A stretch of 64,000 bases of DNA from MFD01213-c1 sp963704405 (lineage in GTDB: Bacteria; Planctomycetota; Phycisphaerae; Tepidisphaerales; Tepidisphaeraceae), in NCBI GenBank assembly GCA_963704405.1, contig OY969903.1, positions 992,001 to 1,056,000 on the forward strand, given 5' to 3'. Both the position numbers and the translations under genes were made by a program. Below are positions 27,512 through 37,350 of the stretch, piece by piece; within the stretch, counting starts at the first letter, position 1; every line of letters begins with the position of its first letter. Under the pieces are notes generated by a model. The model saw nothing but the letters and a program-made list of their open reading frames with translations. It was not told the origin of the DNA and made no database searches.

Positions 27512-28801
27512 ATGTTTCGTAGGAAAGGTCTGGCCATGTTGGCGGCGTGTGCCGCGGTAGCCTGCGGAGGTCTGGTCCGGGCCGCCGACGTTGTGTCGCC
27601 GTCCGATCAGACGGCTAACGCAGTTTCGATCAATCAGCCGGTGATGGCCGATGACGCCACACCGCGCAAGCCTTTAATGGCTTTGCTGGATAAGGCCGGT
27701 ATGGCCAAGCCGCTGGATGATCTGGGAATCAACATCTATGGTTATGTTGAAGGTTCCTGGACGTACAGCGCCAGTTCACCGCCTCCCGGCCCTGTCGGGG
27801 GTCAGCCGAGCAACTTCATCACCGGCCGCGCTTTCGACGTTCAGTCGGAATCGCTCTTGCTGGATCAGGTTGACCTCACCGTCGAGCGCACGGTCGACAC
27901 CACCAAGAACAAGTTCGACATCGGTTTCCGCGTCGAACAGATCTACGGTGCTGACGCCGCCTTCATTCACTCCAACGGCCTGACGACCTATTCGCCGACC
28001 AAGATCGGTCTGGCCCGTCATCCGAAGAACCAGTATGACCTGAATCAGGCGTATCTGTCCTTCGCGCTGCCGGTCGGCAACGGCCTGGGCATCACCCTTG
28101 GTAAGTTCAACACCCTCCTTGGGTACGAGGTCATCAGCCCCAACGGCAATGCGCTGTACAGCCACACGTTCCTGTTCGGACAGTTGCCGTTCACCAATAC
28201 GGGCGTCCTCGCCACGTATAACCTCACCAGCGATCTCTCCATCACCGCTGGTGTAACCCGCGGCTGGGACCAGGCCTTGAAAGATGTCAACGGTTCAATC
28301 GATGGCATCGGCCAGATCAAGTACACCAAAGACAAGCTCACCTTGTACTTGAACGGCATCACCGGCCCGGAACTGCCCAGCGGCACATTCTCCGGTTATC
28401 GCACGGTGCTGGATTTCATCGGCACCTACAACTACTCCGACAACCTCACGCTGGCGGTCAACGCCGACTACGGTTGGCAGGGCAGCATCAGCAACGACCA
28501 GTGGTATGGCGTTGCTGTGTACGCCGGCTACAAGCTGTCGGACATGTTCACCGTAAATGCTCGCGGTGAATGGTTCGACGATCAGGATGGCGGCGCCCCC
28601 GGCACTATCCTGGGCATCCCCAACGTCTACTATGAAGCGACGCTTGGCCTGTCGATCAAGCCTTTCCCGAATAACAACATCGGGTCCAACCTGGTGATTC
28701 GTCCGGAAGTGCGTCTCGACTACGCCGACATCGCCGCCTGGGATGGCGGGACCGATCACTACCAGGTGACGGCCGGCATCGATGCCTACTTCACGTTCTA
28801 A
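27512..28801 (+). CDS. Outer-membrane beta-barrel porin (BBP2/OmpL-like)
   Basis: A 429-residue protein starting MFRRKGLAMLAACAAVACGG with a cleavable signal ending LVRAAD, then alternating hydrophobic/aromatic strands and a final strand DAYFTF ending in Phe, as outer-membrane barrels do. The block LLLDQVDLTVERTVDTTKNKF is typical of the planctomycete/proteobacterial barrel family with an SDQ-type N terminus. It would allow solute diffusion across the outer membrane. The ATG at 27512 has GGAAGGAG upstream. A strong terminator follows, so it is a single-gene unit. Confidence 0.85.
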   Translation: MFRRKGLAMLAACAAVACGGLVRAADVVSPSDQTANAVSINQPVMADDATPRKPLMALLDKAGMAKPLDDLGINIYGYVEGSWTYSASSPPPGPVGGQPSNFITGRAFDVQSESLLLDQVDLTVERTVDTTKNKFDIGFRVEQIYGADAAFIHSNGLTTYSPTKIGLARHPKNQYDLNQAYLSFALPVGNGLGITLGKFNTLLGYEVISPNGNALYSHTFLFGQLPFTNTGVLATYNLTSDLSITAGVTRGWDQALKDVNGSIDGIGQIKYTKDKLTLYLNGITGPELPSGTFSGYRTVLDFIGTYNYSDNLTLAVNADYGWQGSISNDQWYGVAVYAGYKLSDMFTVNARGEWFDDQDGGAPGTILGIPNVYYEATLGLSIKPFPNNNIGSNLVIRPEVRLDYADIAAWDGGTDHYQVTAGIDAYFTF

Positions 28802-28815
28802 GTCTGGAAAAAAAG

Positions 28816-28833
28816 TTCCATCACCTGATGGAA
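28816..28833. repeat. Small perfect hairpin after the porin gene
   Basis: TTCCATCA and TGATGGAA with a 2-base spacer, between the porin stop and its terminator. Confidence 0.4.
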
Positions 28834-28843
28834 TGAAACTTCA

Positions 28844-28878
28844 CGGGCGTCGCAGCGAAAGCTGCGACGCCCGTTTTT
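28844..28878 (+). terminator. Intrinsic terminator of the porin gene
   Basis: A 13-bp GC-rich perfect stem (28844-28856 with 28861-28873) closed by a GAAA tetraloop and followed by five T. Confidence 0.92.
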
Positions 28879-29223
28879 CATTGGAGATCGGCGGCGGGGG
28901 ACGCTCACCGGCAGAGAAGAGATGAAGGCTGAAAAGAATCGAGCCTTGGCTGGTTATGCGGTTGCTGTGTTGACCTCGCCTCGGACCGCAATTGAGCTAC
29001 TCCCCGAAACCTGATCCAGCTGTGATGAGAGTCTTTCGGGGCGGGTCTGCAGGTATTCCTGCGGACCCTGCGTCACTGCGAGCGCGAGACAGGCCGGTGG
29101 GGTGAAGGAAAGGCGCAGAGCGCCGATTAAGGGTCGTCTTTAATTCCCCTGTGCAATTGTTTGAAATAGCTCAAGTCGAATTTGATTTGAACCTTTTTCC
29201 AGTTGCGCACAACGTAGAAGGCA
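28879..29223. other. Intergenic region upstream of the sigma factor
   Basis: About 345 bases with no gene I can support. A GAAGG ribosome site lies just before the start at 29224. No promoter is clear. Confidence 0.3.
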
Positions 29224-29790
29224 GTGAATGACGGCACAGCGCAGCTTCATGAACGACTGTTGATTCTTCGATGCCAGACTGGCGACGAAGCGGCGCTGGC
29301 AGAGTTGATTGCACGATATTCGCCGGGTCTGAGATTGTTCCTTGCAAAAATGAGCGGTCGAGCCGCGTCCGCCGACGACCTTCTTCAGGACACCTGGTTC
29401 GACATTTATCTCAAGATCAATCGCCTGCAAAACCCTGACGCATTCCCAGCCTGGCTATATCGCATCGCCCGTGACAAAGCCTATCGCGAACTGCGCCGCC
29501 GGTCTGTGGCGCAACTCCCTGTCGATCAGAATCTGGCAGAACCTCTCACGGCGGATGAAGTGCAATTCGCGCCGGAAGAAGCAGAGGCCATGCGCACGGC
29601 GATGGACAAGATCCCCGTGGAGCAGCGTGAAGTCCTGATGCTTCGGTTCATTGAAGAAATGAGCTACGAGCAGATCGCGGATGTGATTGGACGGCCGCTG
29701 GGGACGGTGCGCTCGCGGCTGCATTACGCCAAACTGGCGCTTCGGGAAAGATTGGAATTAGCCGCACACAGAAAGGAAGTGTCATCATGA
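29224..29790 (+). CDS. RNA polymerase sigma factor, ECF type
   Basis: 188 residues. Sigma region 2 covers about residues 18-85 (DDLLQDTWFDIYLKINRLQN and AFPAWLYRIARDKAYRELRR) and region 4 about 125-175 (PVEQREVLMLRFIEEMSYEQ and GTVRSRLHYAK). It directs RNA polymerase to a small regulon. The downstream gene overlaps it by 4 bases (ATGA) and encodes a membrane protein that could be its anti-sigma factor. The target promoters cannot be inferred. Confidence 0.9.
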   Translation: MNDGTAQLHERLLILRCQTGDEAALAELIARYSPGLRLFLAKMSGRAASADDLLQDTWFDIYLKINRLQNPDAFPAWLYRIARDKAYRELRRRSVAQLPVDQNLAEPLTADEVQFAPEEAEAMRTAMDKIPVEQREVLMLRFIEEMSYEQIADVIGRPLGTVRSRLHYAKLALRERLELAAHRKEVSS

Positions 29791-30233
29791 GCGAGAAAGA
29801 CCTGGGTAAAGCATTGCTGCGAGGTGAAGAGCCGATCGATCTTCAGGCATTGACCGATCATGTGTTGCGGCGTGACCGCCGGCGCATGTGGCTCCTTGGG
29901 ATCGCGTGTGTCATCGCTTGGATGCTGGTCGTAATGCTGCCCTGGGCGACGACACTGCCGATGCTGGAAAAGGTTGTCAAACATCAGTCGGAGATAAATG
30001 GCAACACTTCCCCCATAGCTTCCGACCAGCAGGCCGAATCGATTCGGATGCTTCAGGCGGTCAGGGCCGCAACGATCGCAACATTTATCAGCAGCGTGAT
30101 TTCAATGTTCGTGGCGGCAGTGTGTACGGTTTTACTCATCACCCTGTCTCGCCGGGCAACGCTGCGCCACGTAAATGCCAGTTTGCGAGAAATTTCAATC
30201 CAGATCAAAGCGTTACCGGGGGGCTTGAGATAA
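29787..30233 (+). CDS. Small two-helix membrane protein, possible anti-sigma factor
   Basis: 148 residues. An N-terminal cytosolic stretch of about 35 residues is followed by a helix LLGIACVIAWMLVVMLPWA, a loop of about 55 residues and a second helix ISSVISMFVAAVCTVLLITL, then a basic tail. No zinc-binding HxxxCxxC motif is seen, so it is not a classical ZAS anti-sigma. Overlap with the ECF gene makes a regulatory partnership plausible. This layout is common next to planctomycete ECF genes. Confidence 0.6.
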   Translation: MSEKDLGKALLRGEEPIDLQALTDHVLRRDRRRMWLLGIACVIAWMLVVMLPWATTLPMLEKVVKHQSEINGNTSPIASDQQAESIRMLQAVRAATIATFISSVISMFVAAVCTVLLITLSRRATLRHVNASLREISIQIKALPGGLR

Positions 30234-30443
30234 AGTCGCGAGTTTTGGCGACCTTCGGCAAAGCCCCGGTTCAACCGGCTTATCGCAGTGCGAATTCGAT
30301 CGGCTTTCAGCATCCCACCATCGAAGGTTCAGGCATGGGCGTGTTGAAAGACGTTAGCGAGCATACGCAGCCATGCCTCCAAATGGATATACTACCGGTC
30401 GTTTATAAACTTCACGTCCAGCACATGCAGGAGCGCCGCGGCC

Positions 30444-31862
30444 ATGACTTCAAGACTTCCAATTTTCAGCTTGCTCGTCGCGATTGCGCCGGTCGCATTC
30501 TTCGTTGCCCGGCCTGCAATGGCGCAGACGAGCCCTGCGCAGACGCGCCCCGTGCTGATGGCTCCGGCCTCAGCGGGATTGCCGCCGCTGCCGGCGGTGG
30601 TGCGCGATGAGCCGGCGGCGGTGACCGAAGCCCGGCTGAAGTGGTTTCGGGAGGCACGGTTTGGGATGTTTATTCACTGGGGCGTCTATGCCGTCTTCGC
30701 CGGTTCCTATCACGACAAGCCGGTGGCTGCGGAGTGGATTGAGAATCGCGCCAGGATTCCTCTTGCGGAATATCGGGCGGCGGCAAAGCAGTTCACCGCT
30801 TCCAAATATGATCCGCAGGCCTGGGCCGCGTTGATGAAAGAAGCCGGCGTGAAATACGCGGTCATCACCTGCAAGCATCATGACGGCTTTGCGCTTTTTG
30901 ATTCGTCGGTTTCCGACTGGAACGCCGCCAAGGCTTCGGGGGCCGGCCGCGATCTGATCGCGCCGCTGGCCGATGCGGTGCGCGCGGAGGGTTTGAAATT
31001 CGGCTGTTACTATTCGCAGTCGCAGGACTGGACCAACCCGGGCGGCGGCAAAGGCAACACGCCGCCCTGGGATGAAGAACAGAAAAAAGGTTCGTTCGAT
31101 GAATATCTCAAGACCATCTCGCTGCCGCAGGTGCGCGAGCTGATGCAGAAGTTTCATCCGGATATTCTGTGGTGGGACACGGAATACAGCATGACGCCCG
31201 AGCGAGCGCGTCCGTTTTTCGATCTCGTGACCAGCGATCCGAATCTCCTGATCAACAGCCGCCTTGGCGGCGGTGTGCTCGGGGATTTCCGAACGTCAGA
31301 GCAGCGCATTCCCGCCGCGTCACTTGGCGGACGCGCGCTCGAAGTGAACATGACCATCAACGGATCATGGGGCTATCGCGCCGATGACACGCACTGGAAA
31401 TCCGCTCAAACACTCATTCGAAATCTTTCAGACATCACGAGCAAAGACGGCAACTACCTTTTGAACGTCGGCCCGACCGCTGAAGGCGTCATCCCCCAGC
31501 CGGAAGTGGATCGCCTGCTGGCGATTGGAAAATGGCTTAAGACCAACGGCGAAGCCATCTACGCCACGCGCGGCAGTCCCTTCATGCGGCTCCCTCTGTC
31601 ACTTCGCGCCACGCAAAAAGTGGATGCTTCGGGCGCGACGACGATTTACATTCACGTTTGGGAGTGGCCGGCCGACGGCAAAACCACCGTGCCGGGTTTG
31701 AAGTCCGTGCCAAAATCCGTGCGGCTGCTTGGCAGCGACTCGCCGGTGACAGGGGAGCAGACGCCGCAGGGGCTCGCCATATCGCTGCCGGGAGCCGCGC
31801 CTGACGCCGATGTGCCGGTCCTGGCGATCGAGTTTCCCGGACCCGTGCAGATCAGCGAATGA
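30444..31862 (+). CDS. Secreted alpha-L-fucosidase, GH29
   Basis: 472 residues with a signal peptide (LLVAIAPVAFFVARPAMAQ). GH29 landmarks are WFREARFGMFIHWGVYAVF, ITCKHHDGFALFDS, and PDILWWDTEYSM with the likely nucleophile Asp245, followed by GNYLLNVGPTAEG. It removes alpha-L-fucosyl residues from glycans such as fucoidan, xyloglucan or mucin. A C-terminal beta-sandwich covers about residues 385-470. CAGGAG lies about 10 bases upstream of ATG 30444. It fits the plant- or algal-polymer theme of the window. Confidence 0.9.
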   Translation: MTSRLPIFSLLVAIAPVAFFVARPAMAQTSPAQTRPVLMAPASAGLPPLPAVVRDEPAAVTEARLKWFREARFGMFIHWGVYAVFAGSYHDKPVAAEWIENRARIPLAEYRAAAKQFTASKYDPQAWAALMKEAGVKYAVITCKHHDGFALFDSSVSDWNAAKASGAGRDLIAPLADAVRAEGLKFGCYYSQSQDWTNPGGGKGNTPPWDEEQKKGSFDEYLKTISLPQVRELMQKFHPDILWWDTEYSMTPERARPFFDLVTSDPNLLINSRLGGGVLGDFRTSEQRIPAASLGGRALEVNMTINGSWGYRADDTHWKSAQTLIRNLSDITSKDGNYLLNVGPTAEGVIPQPEVDRLLAIGKWLKTNGEAIYATRGSPFMRLPLSLRATQKVDASGATTIYIHVWEWPADGKTTVPGLKSVPKSVRLLGSDSPVTGEQTPQGLAISLPGAAPDADVPVLAIEFPGPVQISE

Positions 31863-31880
31863 AACGAGCCGCTGGGGGCA

Positions 31881-31940
31881 CGACTGTGTCGATGCAATTA
31901 CGACTGCGTCAATGTAATTACGACTGCGTCGATGCAATTT
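31881..31940. repeat. Three tandem 20-bp repeats
   Basis: Three exact-length units of the pattern CGACTGYGTCRATGYAATTW, directly between the fucosidase stop and the convergent SDR stop. The last unit overlaps the SDR stop codon by two bases. Confidence 0.75.
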
Positions 31941-32970
31941 ATGCCTTGGGATGTCCGCCGGTGACGCCGTGGATTTCGCCTGTCACGTAGCTGGAATCCT
32001 GCGATGCGAGCAGCACGTAGGTCGCGGCCAATTCCGCCGGTTGGCCCGGGCGGCCAAATGGCACGTCTTCACCAAACGTCACCAGCTTTTCAGGCGATTG
32101 TCCGCCGCTGGGTTGGAGCGGCGTCCAGATCGGGCCGGGGGCCACGCCGTTCACGCGAATGCCTTTTGAGATCAGTTGCTTGGAAAGTCCTTTCACAAAA
32201 ATGGCAATCGCGCCCTTGGTCATGGCGTAATCCAGAATTCCCGGCACCGGATCGTAAGCGTTGATTGATGTGGTGCAGATGATTGTCGATCCCGGTTTCA
32301 GGTGCGGCAACGCAGCCTTGGTGATCCAGAACATTGCATACACATTCGTGCGAAAGGTGGAGTCGAGCTGCTCGGTCGTAACGTCGAGAATTGATTCCTG
32401 ATAGGTCTGCTTGGCCGCATTGCTGACGAGAATGTCGAGCCCGCCCAGCGCGTTGACGGCGTCGGCGACGAGCTTTTGGCAAAATGCTTCATCGCGAATA
32501 TCGCCGGGCAATGCAATCGCCTTGCGGCCCTGGGCGCGGATCAAATCAATCACTTCTTTGGCGTCGGGCTCTTCGACAGGCAGGTAATTAATCGCCACAT
32601 CCGCGCCTTCCCGCGCATAGGCAATCGCCGCCGCGCGGCCAATGCCGGAATCACCGCCGGTGATAAGCGCCTTGCGGCCGGTGAGTTTTCCGGAGCCTTT
32701 GTAGCTCGTCTCACCGTGATCCGGCCGCGGGTCCATTTTGCAGGCGAGCCCCGGCGCATCCTGATGCTGCATTTTGAACGGCGGCTTGGGATATTCTTTC
32801 AAAGGGTCTTGCATGGCCTGTTCTCCAGTTGTTGTGTTGGTGTTGTCGGAACTATTCTGCGCAGCCGCCAGCGTCGACGAAGCCATGGATGCCAAAACAG
32901 GCGCGGCCAAAATGCCCGTTCCAATGGTCACCATCTCGCGGCGAGAAACCGTCGATTTGTCCGAATTCAT
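31939..32970 (-). CDS. Tat-exported short-chain dehydrogenase/reductase
   Basis: 343 residues. The N terminus carries a twin-arginine signal (SRREMVTIGTG, then a hydrophobic stretch ending LAAAQ). The SDR domain begins with TGGDSGIGRAAAIAYAREGADVAINY, described as about residues 103-128. It has the NNAG-equivalent SNAAK, the catalytic Ser in CTTSIN and the YxxxK motif in DYAMTKG. It belongs to the YhdF/YdaD stress-protein branch of SDRs. Export of a folded NAD(P) enzyme by Tat is unusual but seen in planctomycetes. Substrate unknown. Confidence 0.88.
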   Translation of the reverse strand: MNSDKSTVSRREMVTIGTGILAAPVLASMASSTLAAAQNSSDNTNTTTGEQAMQDPLKEYPKPPFKMQHQDAPGLACKMDPRPDHGETSYKGSGKLTGRKALITGGDSGIGRAAAIAYAREGADVAINYLPVEEPDAKEVIDLIRAQGRKAIALPGDIRDEAFCQKLVADAVNALGGLDILVSNAAKQTYQESILDVTTEQLDSTFRTNVYAMFWITKAALPHLKPGSTIICTTSINAYDPVPGILDYAMTKGAIAIFVKGLSKQLISKGIRVNGVAPGPIWTPLQPSGGQSPEKLVTFGEDVPFGRPGQPAELAATYVLLASQDSSYVTGEIHGVTGGHPKA

Positions 32971-33226
32971 ATGCGTTCTCCGAAAACTAATGATGAAGCC
33001 GCTCGTGAACGGTGGTTCACAGCGGATTCAAAAATAGATATGCAGACTGTGCGCCAGCCGCCGTGGGGGTTCCTTAAGATTTTTGGAGGAAAAGATGTTG
33101 GGCGTGTTCGCGAAAGCGGGCCTGCATCCGGCTGGGCCGCAGGCAGGCGCCTGTGCTGAGGGATGGCCTAGCTATTTACCCGAGGCCGCTATGCGGGTTT
33201 TGGCAATCGTGAGTTTCAGCCTGGCA

Positions 33227-33244
33227 GCGCGCGGCACCGCGCGC
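33227..33244. terminator. GC-rich hairpin between SDR and esterase genes
   Basis: GCGCGCGG-CA-CCGCGCGC is an 8-bp perfect stem right after the esterase stop codon, followed on the plus strand by GTTTATTTT. It could terminate transcription, but the T run is on the strand opposite to the esterase gene. The rest of 32971-33246 shows nothing I can support. Confidence 0.35.
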
Positions 33245-33246
33245 GT

Positions 33247-34434
33247 TTATTTTGCGGGGGCGGGTTCGAGGGGATAGTCGTTCCACACATATTGAAGGGC
33301 CTGGGCGAGGGTTTGTTGTTTCACGTTTCTATCGGTGTGGCCGGCGTTTTTGGCGAAGAGAAATTGGTAGTGATAATTTTTGGCGGCGAGGACTTTCGCC
33401 ATGTTTTCGTTGGCTACAACCCAGTCGTGCATATTGTCTCGCAGGGCGTTGGAGTTGAGGTTGTCGCGGTCACCGACTTCCAGCCAGATGCGGAGGGGTT
33501 TGGTTGGCGAGTTGGGGATAAGATGCTCGTGAAATTCCCAGGCGCCGTGGGGTGTGTTGGGGTTGTAAGGCCACTGCTGGTTGACGAATGTGCCGGAGTA
33601 GGTGAGGACGCGGTGGTAGAGGTCGGGATGGTACCAGGCCATGATGAAGGCGCATGCGCCGCCGCTGCTGCCGCCCATGGTGGCGCGGGCGTCGGGGTTT
33701 TTGGTGAGTTGTACGTTGCATTGATTCTCGACAGCGGGGAGGAGTTCTTGTTCGATGAATTCGGCGTAAGCGCCGGAGAGGGTGTCATATTCGAGGCCGC
33801 GCTCGCTGCCCTGGGCGTCACCGCCGCCGTTGCCGACGGAGATGGCGAGCATGACGGGAAGTTTGCGGGCGGCGATGAGGTTGTCGAGCGTCGTGAAGAG
33901 CAGGTGGTCGGGGCCGTCTGTTCCAATGATGAAGGGGGCGGGAGTGCCGGGGAGGTATTGTTTGGGAATGTAGACGGCGACTCGACGGGTGTAGGGAGCG
34001 GGGTGGCTGGTGGTGACCAGCATTTTCGCGGGGTCGGCAGGGTCGGCGATTCCGAAGGTGTTGGGCTCGCGGGCGATGCCGGGATAGACCTTGCTGTCGG
34101 TGGACTTCATGGTGAAGTTGATGACGTTTCCCTGCGGGACGGCTGGGTCGGTTTGAGTCTCGGGGGCGGGTTTGTGCGTGGGGCCGAGGATGAAGTTTCC
34201 ATCGGTGTCGGGCGAGGGGAGCGTGCCGTCGGGGAGAGCGGTGGCCGAGACGTAACCGGGGGCAAAGGGGTCGCGGGTAGGGGGCGGCGGACGGGTGGGG
34301 CGGGTGGCAGGCTTTGAGGTTTGGGCAGTGGCAACAGGGGCGGCGAGGAGGAAACAGAGGGCGAAAAGGAGCAGATTTGGAGCGGAGCAAAGTGAACACT
34401 TGTGAACGTTTGTGAACGTTTTTATTAAATTCAT
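33247..34434 (-). CDS. Secreted esterase of the enterochelin-esterase/PF00756 type
   Basis: 395 residues. A signal peptide (LLLFALCFLLAAPVATAQ) is followed by a Thr/Pro/Arg-rich linker. An alpha/beta hydrolase domain follows with the nucleophile elbow MGGSSGGACAF, an Asp in EVGDRDNLNS and His in KNAGHTDRN. The family includes iron-siderophore esterases and carbohydrate feruloyl/acetyl esterases. With fucosidase and pectin enzymes in the window, a carbohydrate esterase role is likely, though unproven. Third codon positions are strongly C-biased. Confidence 0.82.
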   Translation of the reverse strand: MNLIKTFTNVHKCSLCSAPNLLLFALCFLLAAPVATAQTSKPATRPTRPPPPTRDPFAPGYVSATALPDGTLPSPDTDGNFILGPTHKPAPETQTDPAVPQGNVINFTMKSTDSKVYPGIAREPNTFGIADPADPAKMLVTTSHPAPYTRRVAVYIPKQYLPGTPAPFIIGTDGPDHLLFTTLDNLIAARKLPVMLAISVGNGGGDAQGSERGLEYDTLSGAYAEFIEQELLPAVENQCNVQLTKNPDARATMGGSSGGACAFIMAWYHPDLYHRVLTYSGTFVNQQWPYNPNTPHGAWEFHEHLIPNSPTKPLRIWLEVGDRDNLNSNALRDNMHDWVVANENMAKVLAAKNYHYQFLFAKNAGHTDRNVKQQTLAQALQYVWNDYPLEPAPAK

Positions 34435-34541
34435 TAGTGATTACTATCTTTGTTAAATGCCTGTGAATTGATTAGTTGTATTCATATAGTATTTTGTTGC
34501 TATTTTTCAGTTTATTGCGATGTCCAATTGAGAACCATCGC

Positions 34542-35391
34542 TCATTTTCTTGTTCTGGTGGCGAAGCGGATGCTCAGGTTGAGAATGAATATCAGGGTGA
34601 TGAGGACCAGGATTCCGGCCCAGGCGAGGTCGCGTTGGGCTTTGTAGGGGCCGGTGGCGTAGTTGAAGATTTGGACAGTTAGAGAGGGGAAGGGCTGGTT
34701 GGGATTGGTAGTCAGCAGGCGGCTTCCGAGAGCGGTGAAGAGCAGCGGGGCAGTTTCGCCGGCGACGCGGGCGATGGCGAGCATGATCCCGGTGACGATG
34801 CTGCCGGTGGCGGAGGGGATGACGACGCGGAGGATGGTGCGGGCCTTGGTGGCCCCCAAGGCCATGGAGGCTTCGCGGTAGCTGCCGGGGACGAGGCGCA
34901 GCATTTCTTCGGTGGTTCGGGCGATGATGGGAATCATGATGAAGGCAAGGGCAAGCGCCGGCCCAGCCGTTGTAGTTGCCGATGGGGCGGACGACGAGTT
35001 CGTAGCCGAGAATGCCGACGACAATGCTGGGGACGCCGGCGAGGACGTCGGCGACGAAACGGACGGGGGTGGCGAGGCGCGAACCGACATCATATTCAGC
35101 GAGGTAGACGCCGGTGAACATGCCGAGAGGGATGCCGACCATGCTGGCGAGGGCGATGAGGATTGCGGTGCCGACGAGGGCGTTGCGCATTCCGCCGGGC
35201 GCGCCGTTCATGCCGACGGGGATGGGGTCGTGGCGGAAGAAGTCCCAACTGACCGAGTGCAGGCCAATGGAGATGAGGTAACCGACGACGAGGGTGAGGA
35301 GGCCGAGGATAAAGACAGTGAAGGTGACGCAGATGGCAAACATGATGCGGCTCTTGGCGGCGGCGATGGTGTTATGGAATGTTTCAGGCAT
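34542..35391 (-). CDS. pstA: Phosphate ABC transporter permease PstA, frameshifted
   Basis: Two frames together encode a permease of about 283 residues. The first (from ATG 35391) runs to IGNYNGWAG. The second continues ALALAFIMIPIIARTTEEML, with the EAA loop SYREASMALGATKARTILRV that contacts the ATPase, and ends LNLSIRFATRTRK. The break lies at about 34953-34962; deleting one base restores the frame. PstA forms the inner-membrane channel for phosphate with PstC. Both halves are conserved, so an indel error is likelier than decay. No pstB follows; the next gene is an esterase. Confidence 0.87.
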
Positions 35392-35521
35392 AGGCGGGGG
35401 TCAACGGATAAGAGGCGCCCACGAAGGGACACGAAGGAGCACGAAAGGGAAATTGCGTGATTCTTCTGTCTTCATTCGTGTTCACTTCGCGTGAATTTCT
35501 TTTCGAGCAAAACAGTGTGTT
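35392..35521. other. Intergenic element with ACGAAGG-type inverted repeats between pstC and pstA
   Basis: Contains CACGAAGGGACACGAAGG near 35420 and the inverse TTCATTCGTGTTCACTTCG near 35470. Such dispersed intergenic repeats recur in many planctomycete-type genomes as far as I know. They can fold into a hairpin in the pst transcript. Confidence 0.4.
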
Positions 35522-36701
35522 TTATGCAGAAGCTGCCGTTCGGGACTGCTTTCCCACTACCAGATACCTGGCGACAATGTTGAACATCAACGACATCGCC
35601 AGCAGGATCAAGGCGACTTCGGTTAAGGCGGAGCGGTGCAGGTCCGTGCTGGCTTCGGCAAATTCATTGGCAAGGAGGCTGCTCATGGTTTGGGCGGGGG
35701 CGAAGAGGGAGGGTTGGATCTGGTTGTTGTTGCCGATGACCATGGTGATGGCCATGGTTTCCCCGGCGGCGCGGGCGAGGCCGAGCATGATGGCTCCGAA
35801 GAGGCCGGAGCGGCTGTATTTGAGCATTTCCTTGCTGCTTTGCCACCATGTCGCGCCGAGGGCGACGGTGCCTTCGACCTGGGCGCGAGGGACATTTTTC
35901 AGGACGTCGCGGCTGATGGCGGTGATGATGGGCACGATCATGATGCCAAGGATCATGCCACCGGCGAGCATGTCGCGACCGGTCACGGCGCCATTGGGGG
36001 AGGCGAGCCATTGGAGGCCGGGGACAGCGAGGAGGAGGTCGTTGAGGATGGATTCCAATCCTCTGAGGGAGACGGTTTGGTTGTGCTGGGTGAAGGCCCA
36101 TTGGAGGCCGGGGACTTTGGCGAGCCAGCGGAGGCAGTTCCAGAGTTCTACGCCGCGCTGGAGGAAAGGGCTGAGGACGAACAAGCCCCAGATGCCGTAG
36201 GCGATACTGGGAATGGCAGCCAGAAATTCCACCAGGAATGAGATGGGGCCGGAGAGCCATTTAGAGGCGATGCGGACGAGGAAAAGGGATGCGCCCATGC
36301 TGAGCGGCACCGCAAGAAATATCGCGATGATAGAACTTGCAACTGTTCCCCAGATCACGGGCAGTGCGCCGAAGGCCGGGGGGAGGGTTTCGGTGACGAT
36401 TTCACCGTCTTCCATGATGATTTTCCCGTCCTGGCCGTGCCTGGGCTGTTCGACTTCGTTGGGGCGCCGAATCCTGGCCGACGAGGAAGTGGAAGCCATA
36501 GGCCCGGATGCTGGGGAGGGCGGCGACGGTAAGGACAGTGACAAGGCCTGCGAGCATCAGAAGGATGACGACAGCGCTGGTGCTGGTAAGGACGCGGAGG
36601 ACACGGTCGGCGGAGAAGAAATGCCGGCCGGAAGCGTGGAGAGTCGACGGCGACTTGTAGGAAAGCGGCTGAAGGGGAGAGGATGGAGCGGCTTGTGACA
36701 T
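35522..36701 (-). CDS. pstC: Phosphate ABC transporter permease PstC, frameshifted in a C4 run
   Basis: The N-terminal frame from ATG 36701 gives MSQAAPSSPLQPL..., a first helix (VVILLMLAGLVTVLTVAALP) and FHFLVGQDSAP. The main frame continues NEVEQPRHGQDGKI and the remaining helices, with the EAA loop EGTVALGATWWQSSKEMLKY. Removing one base from the run at 36461-36464 joins them. The cytoplasmic or periplasmic insertion between helices 2 and 3 is larger than in E. coli PstC. It pairs with PstA to import phosphate delivered by PstS. Confidence 0.87.
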
Positions 36702-37015
36702 TTCGCGGGGTTCAGGAGAAATTGGAATCTTTGGAAACCAAGACTTGAACAGTTTCTCGCGGCGACGGGGTTTCGTCCAGAATTTCTTGTTGTCGTCGCT
36801 TCAATGTCGCAGCCTATGAGGAAATTCGAATGATGAATCAGATTCGAATGATGAACATGTGGGGTTCGCGTTTAGCTGTTCTTTCATTTCTCCTCCTGCC
36901 TTGGCGGTCCTGGCGGCTTGGCGGTCAATCCTATCTTTGACAGATTTTAAACACCTTTATCCTGACCTGATCGCGGACGGTCGTTTATTGCGTTGGCGTC
37001 TGGCGGAGGGAGAAG

Positions 37016-37075
37016 AGGAAATCGCAGACGCAGGGGCTGCTGCCCCCGCACCCCCGCTAAGAGGGAATTGAGATA
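37016..37075. repeat. Degenerate copy of the palindromic repeat family
   Basis: Contains AAATCGCAGACGCAGGGGC followed by TGCTGCCCCCGCACCCCCGC. This resembles the arms next to the IS element (CAAATCACAGCCGCAGGGGC) and the long hairpin at 54.6 kb. The other half is missing or diverged. Confidence 0.4.
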
Positions 37076-37210
37076 AGAGGGAAGGTGTAAAAGGACCGCT
37101 GCGCGGGCGGTGAAGGTTAGCCGGAGGCGGAACCCAGCTCTTACTCTCGCCGTGCCGCTCGGTTCCGCCTCCAGCGTCCTCCACCTCCGTAGGCAGGGCA
37201 CGCCCCCTGT

Positions 37211-37350
37211 GGCAGTAGGCTGAGGGAAGGTTTGGGTGTGGAATGGCGGGCCATTTGGGGCGGTAGGTTGAGGGACGGTTGGGGCGCGGAAACGGCGGGC
37301 CTTTTTGTGGCGGTAGGTTGAGGGATGGTTTGGGTGGGGAATGGTGGGGG
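37211..37350. repeat. Three imperfect tandem repeats of about 50 bp
   Basis: Units start with GGCRGTAGGYTGAGGGA at 37211, 37259 and 37309 (periods 48 and 50). The units share GGTTTGGGT/GGTTGGGGC and a GGCGGGCC segment. Confidence 0.6.

Noticed and set aside
31881..31940. Short tandem repeats considered as a CRISPR array
   Set aside because: Units are contiguous without spacers and no cas gene is in the window.
33292..34317. 341-residue Gly/Val-rich plus-strand frame
   Set aside because: Mirror of the esterase, whose catalytic elbow and signal peptide are clear.
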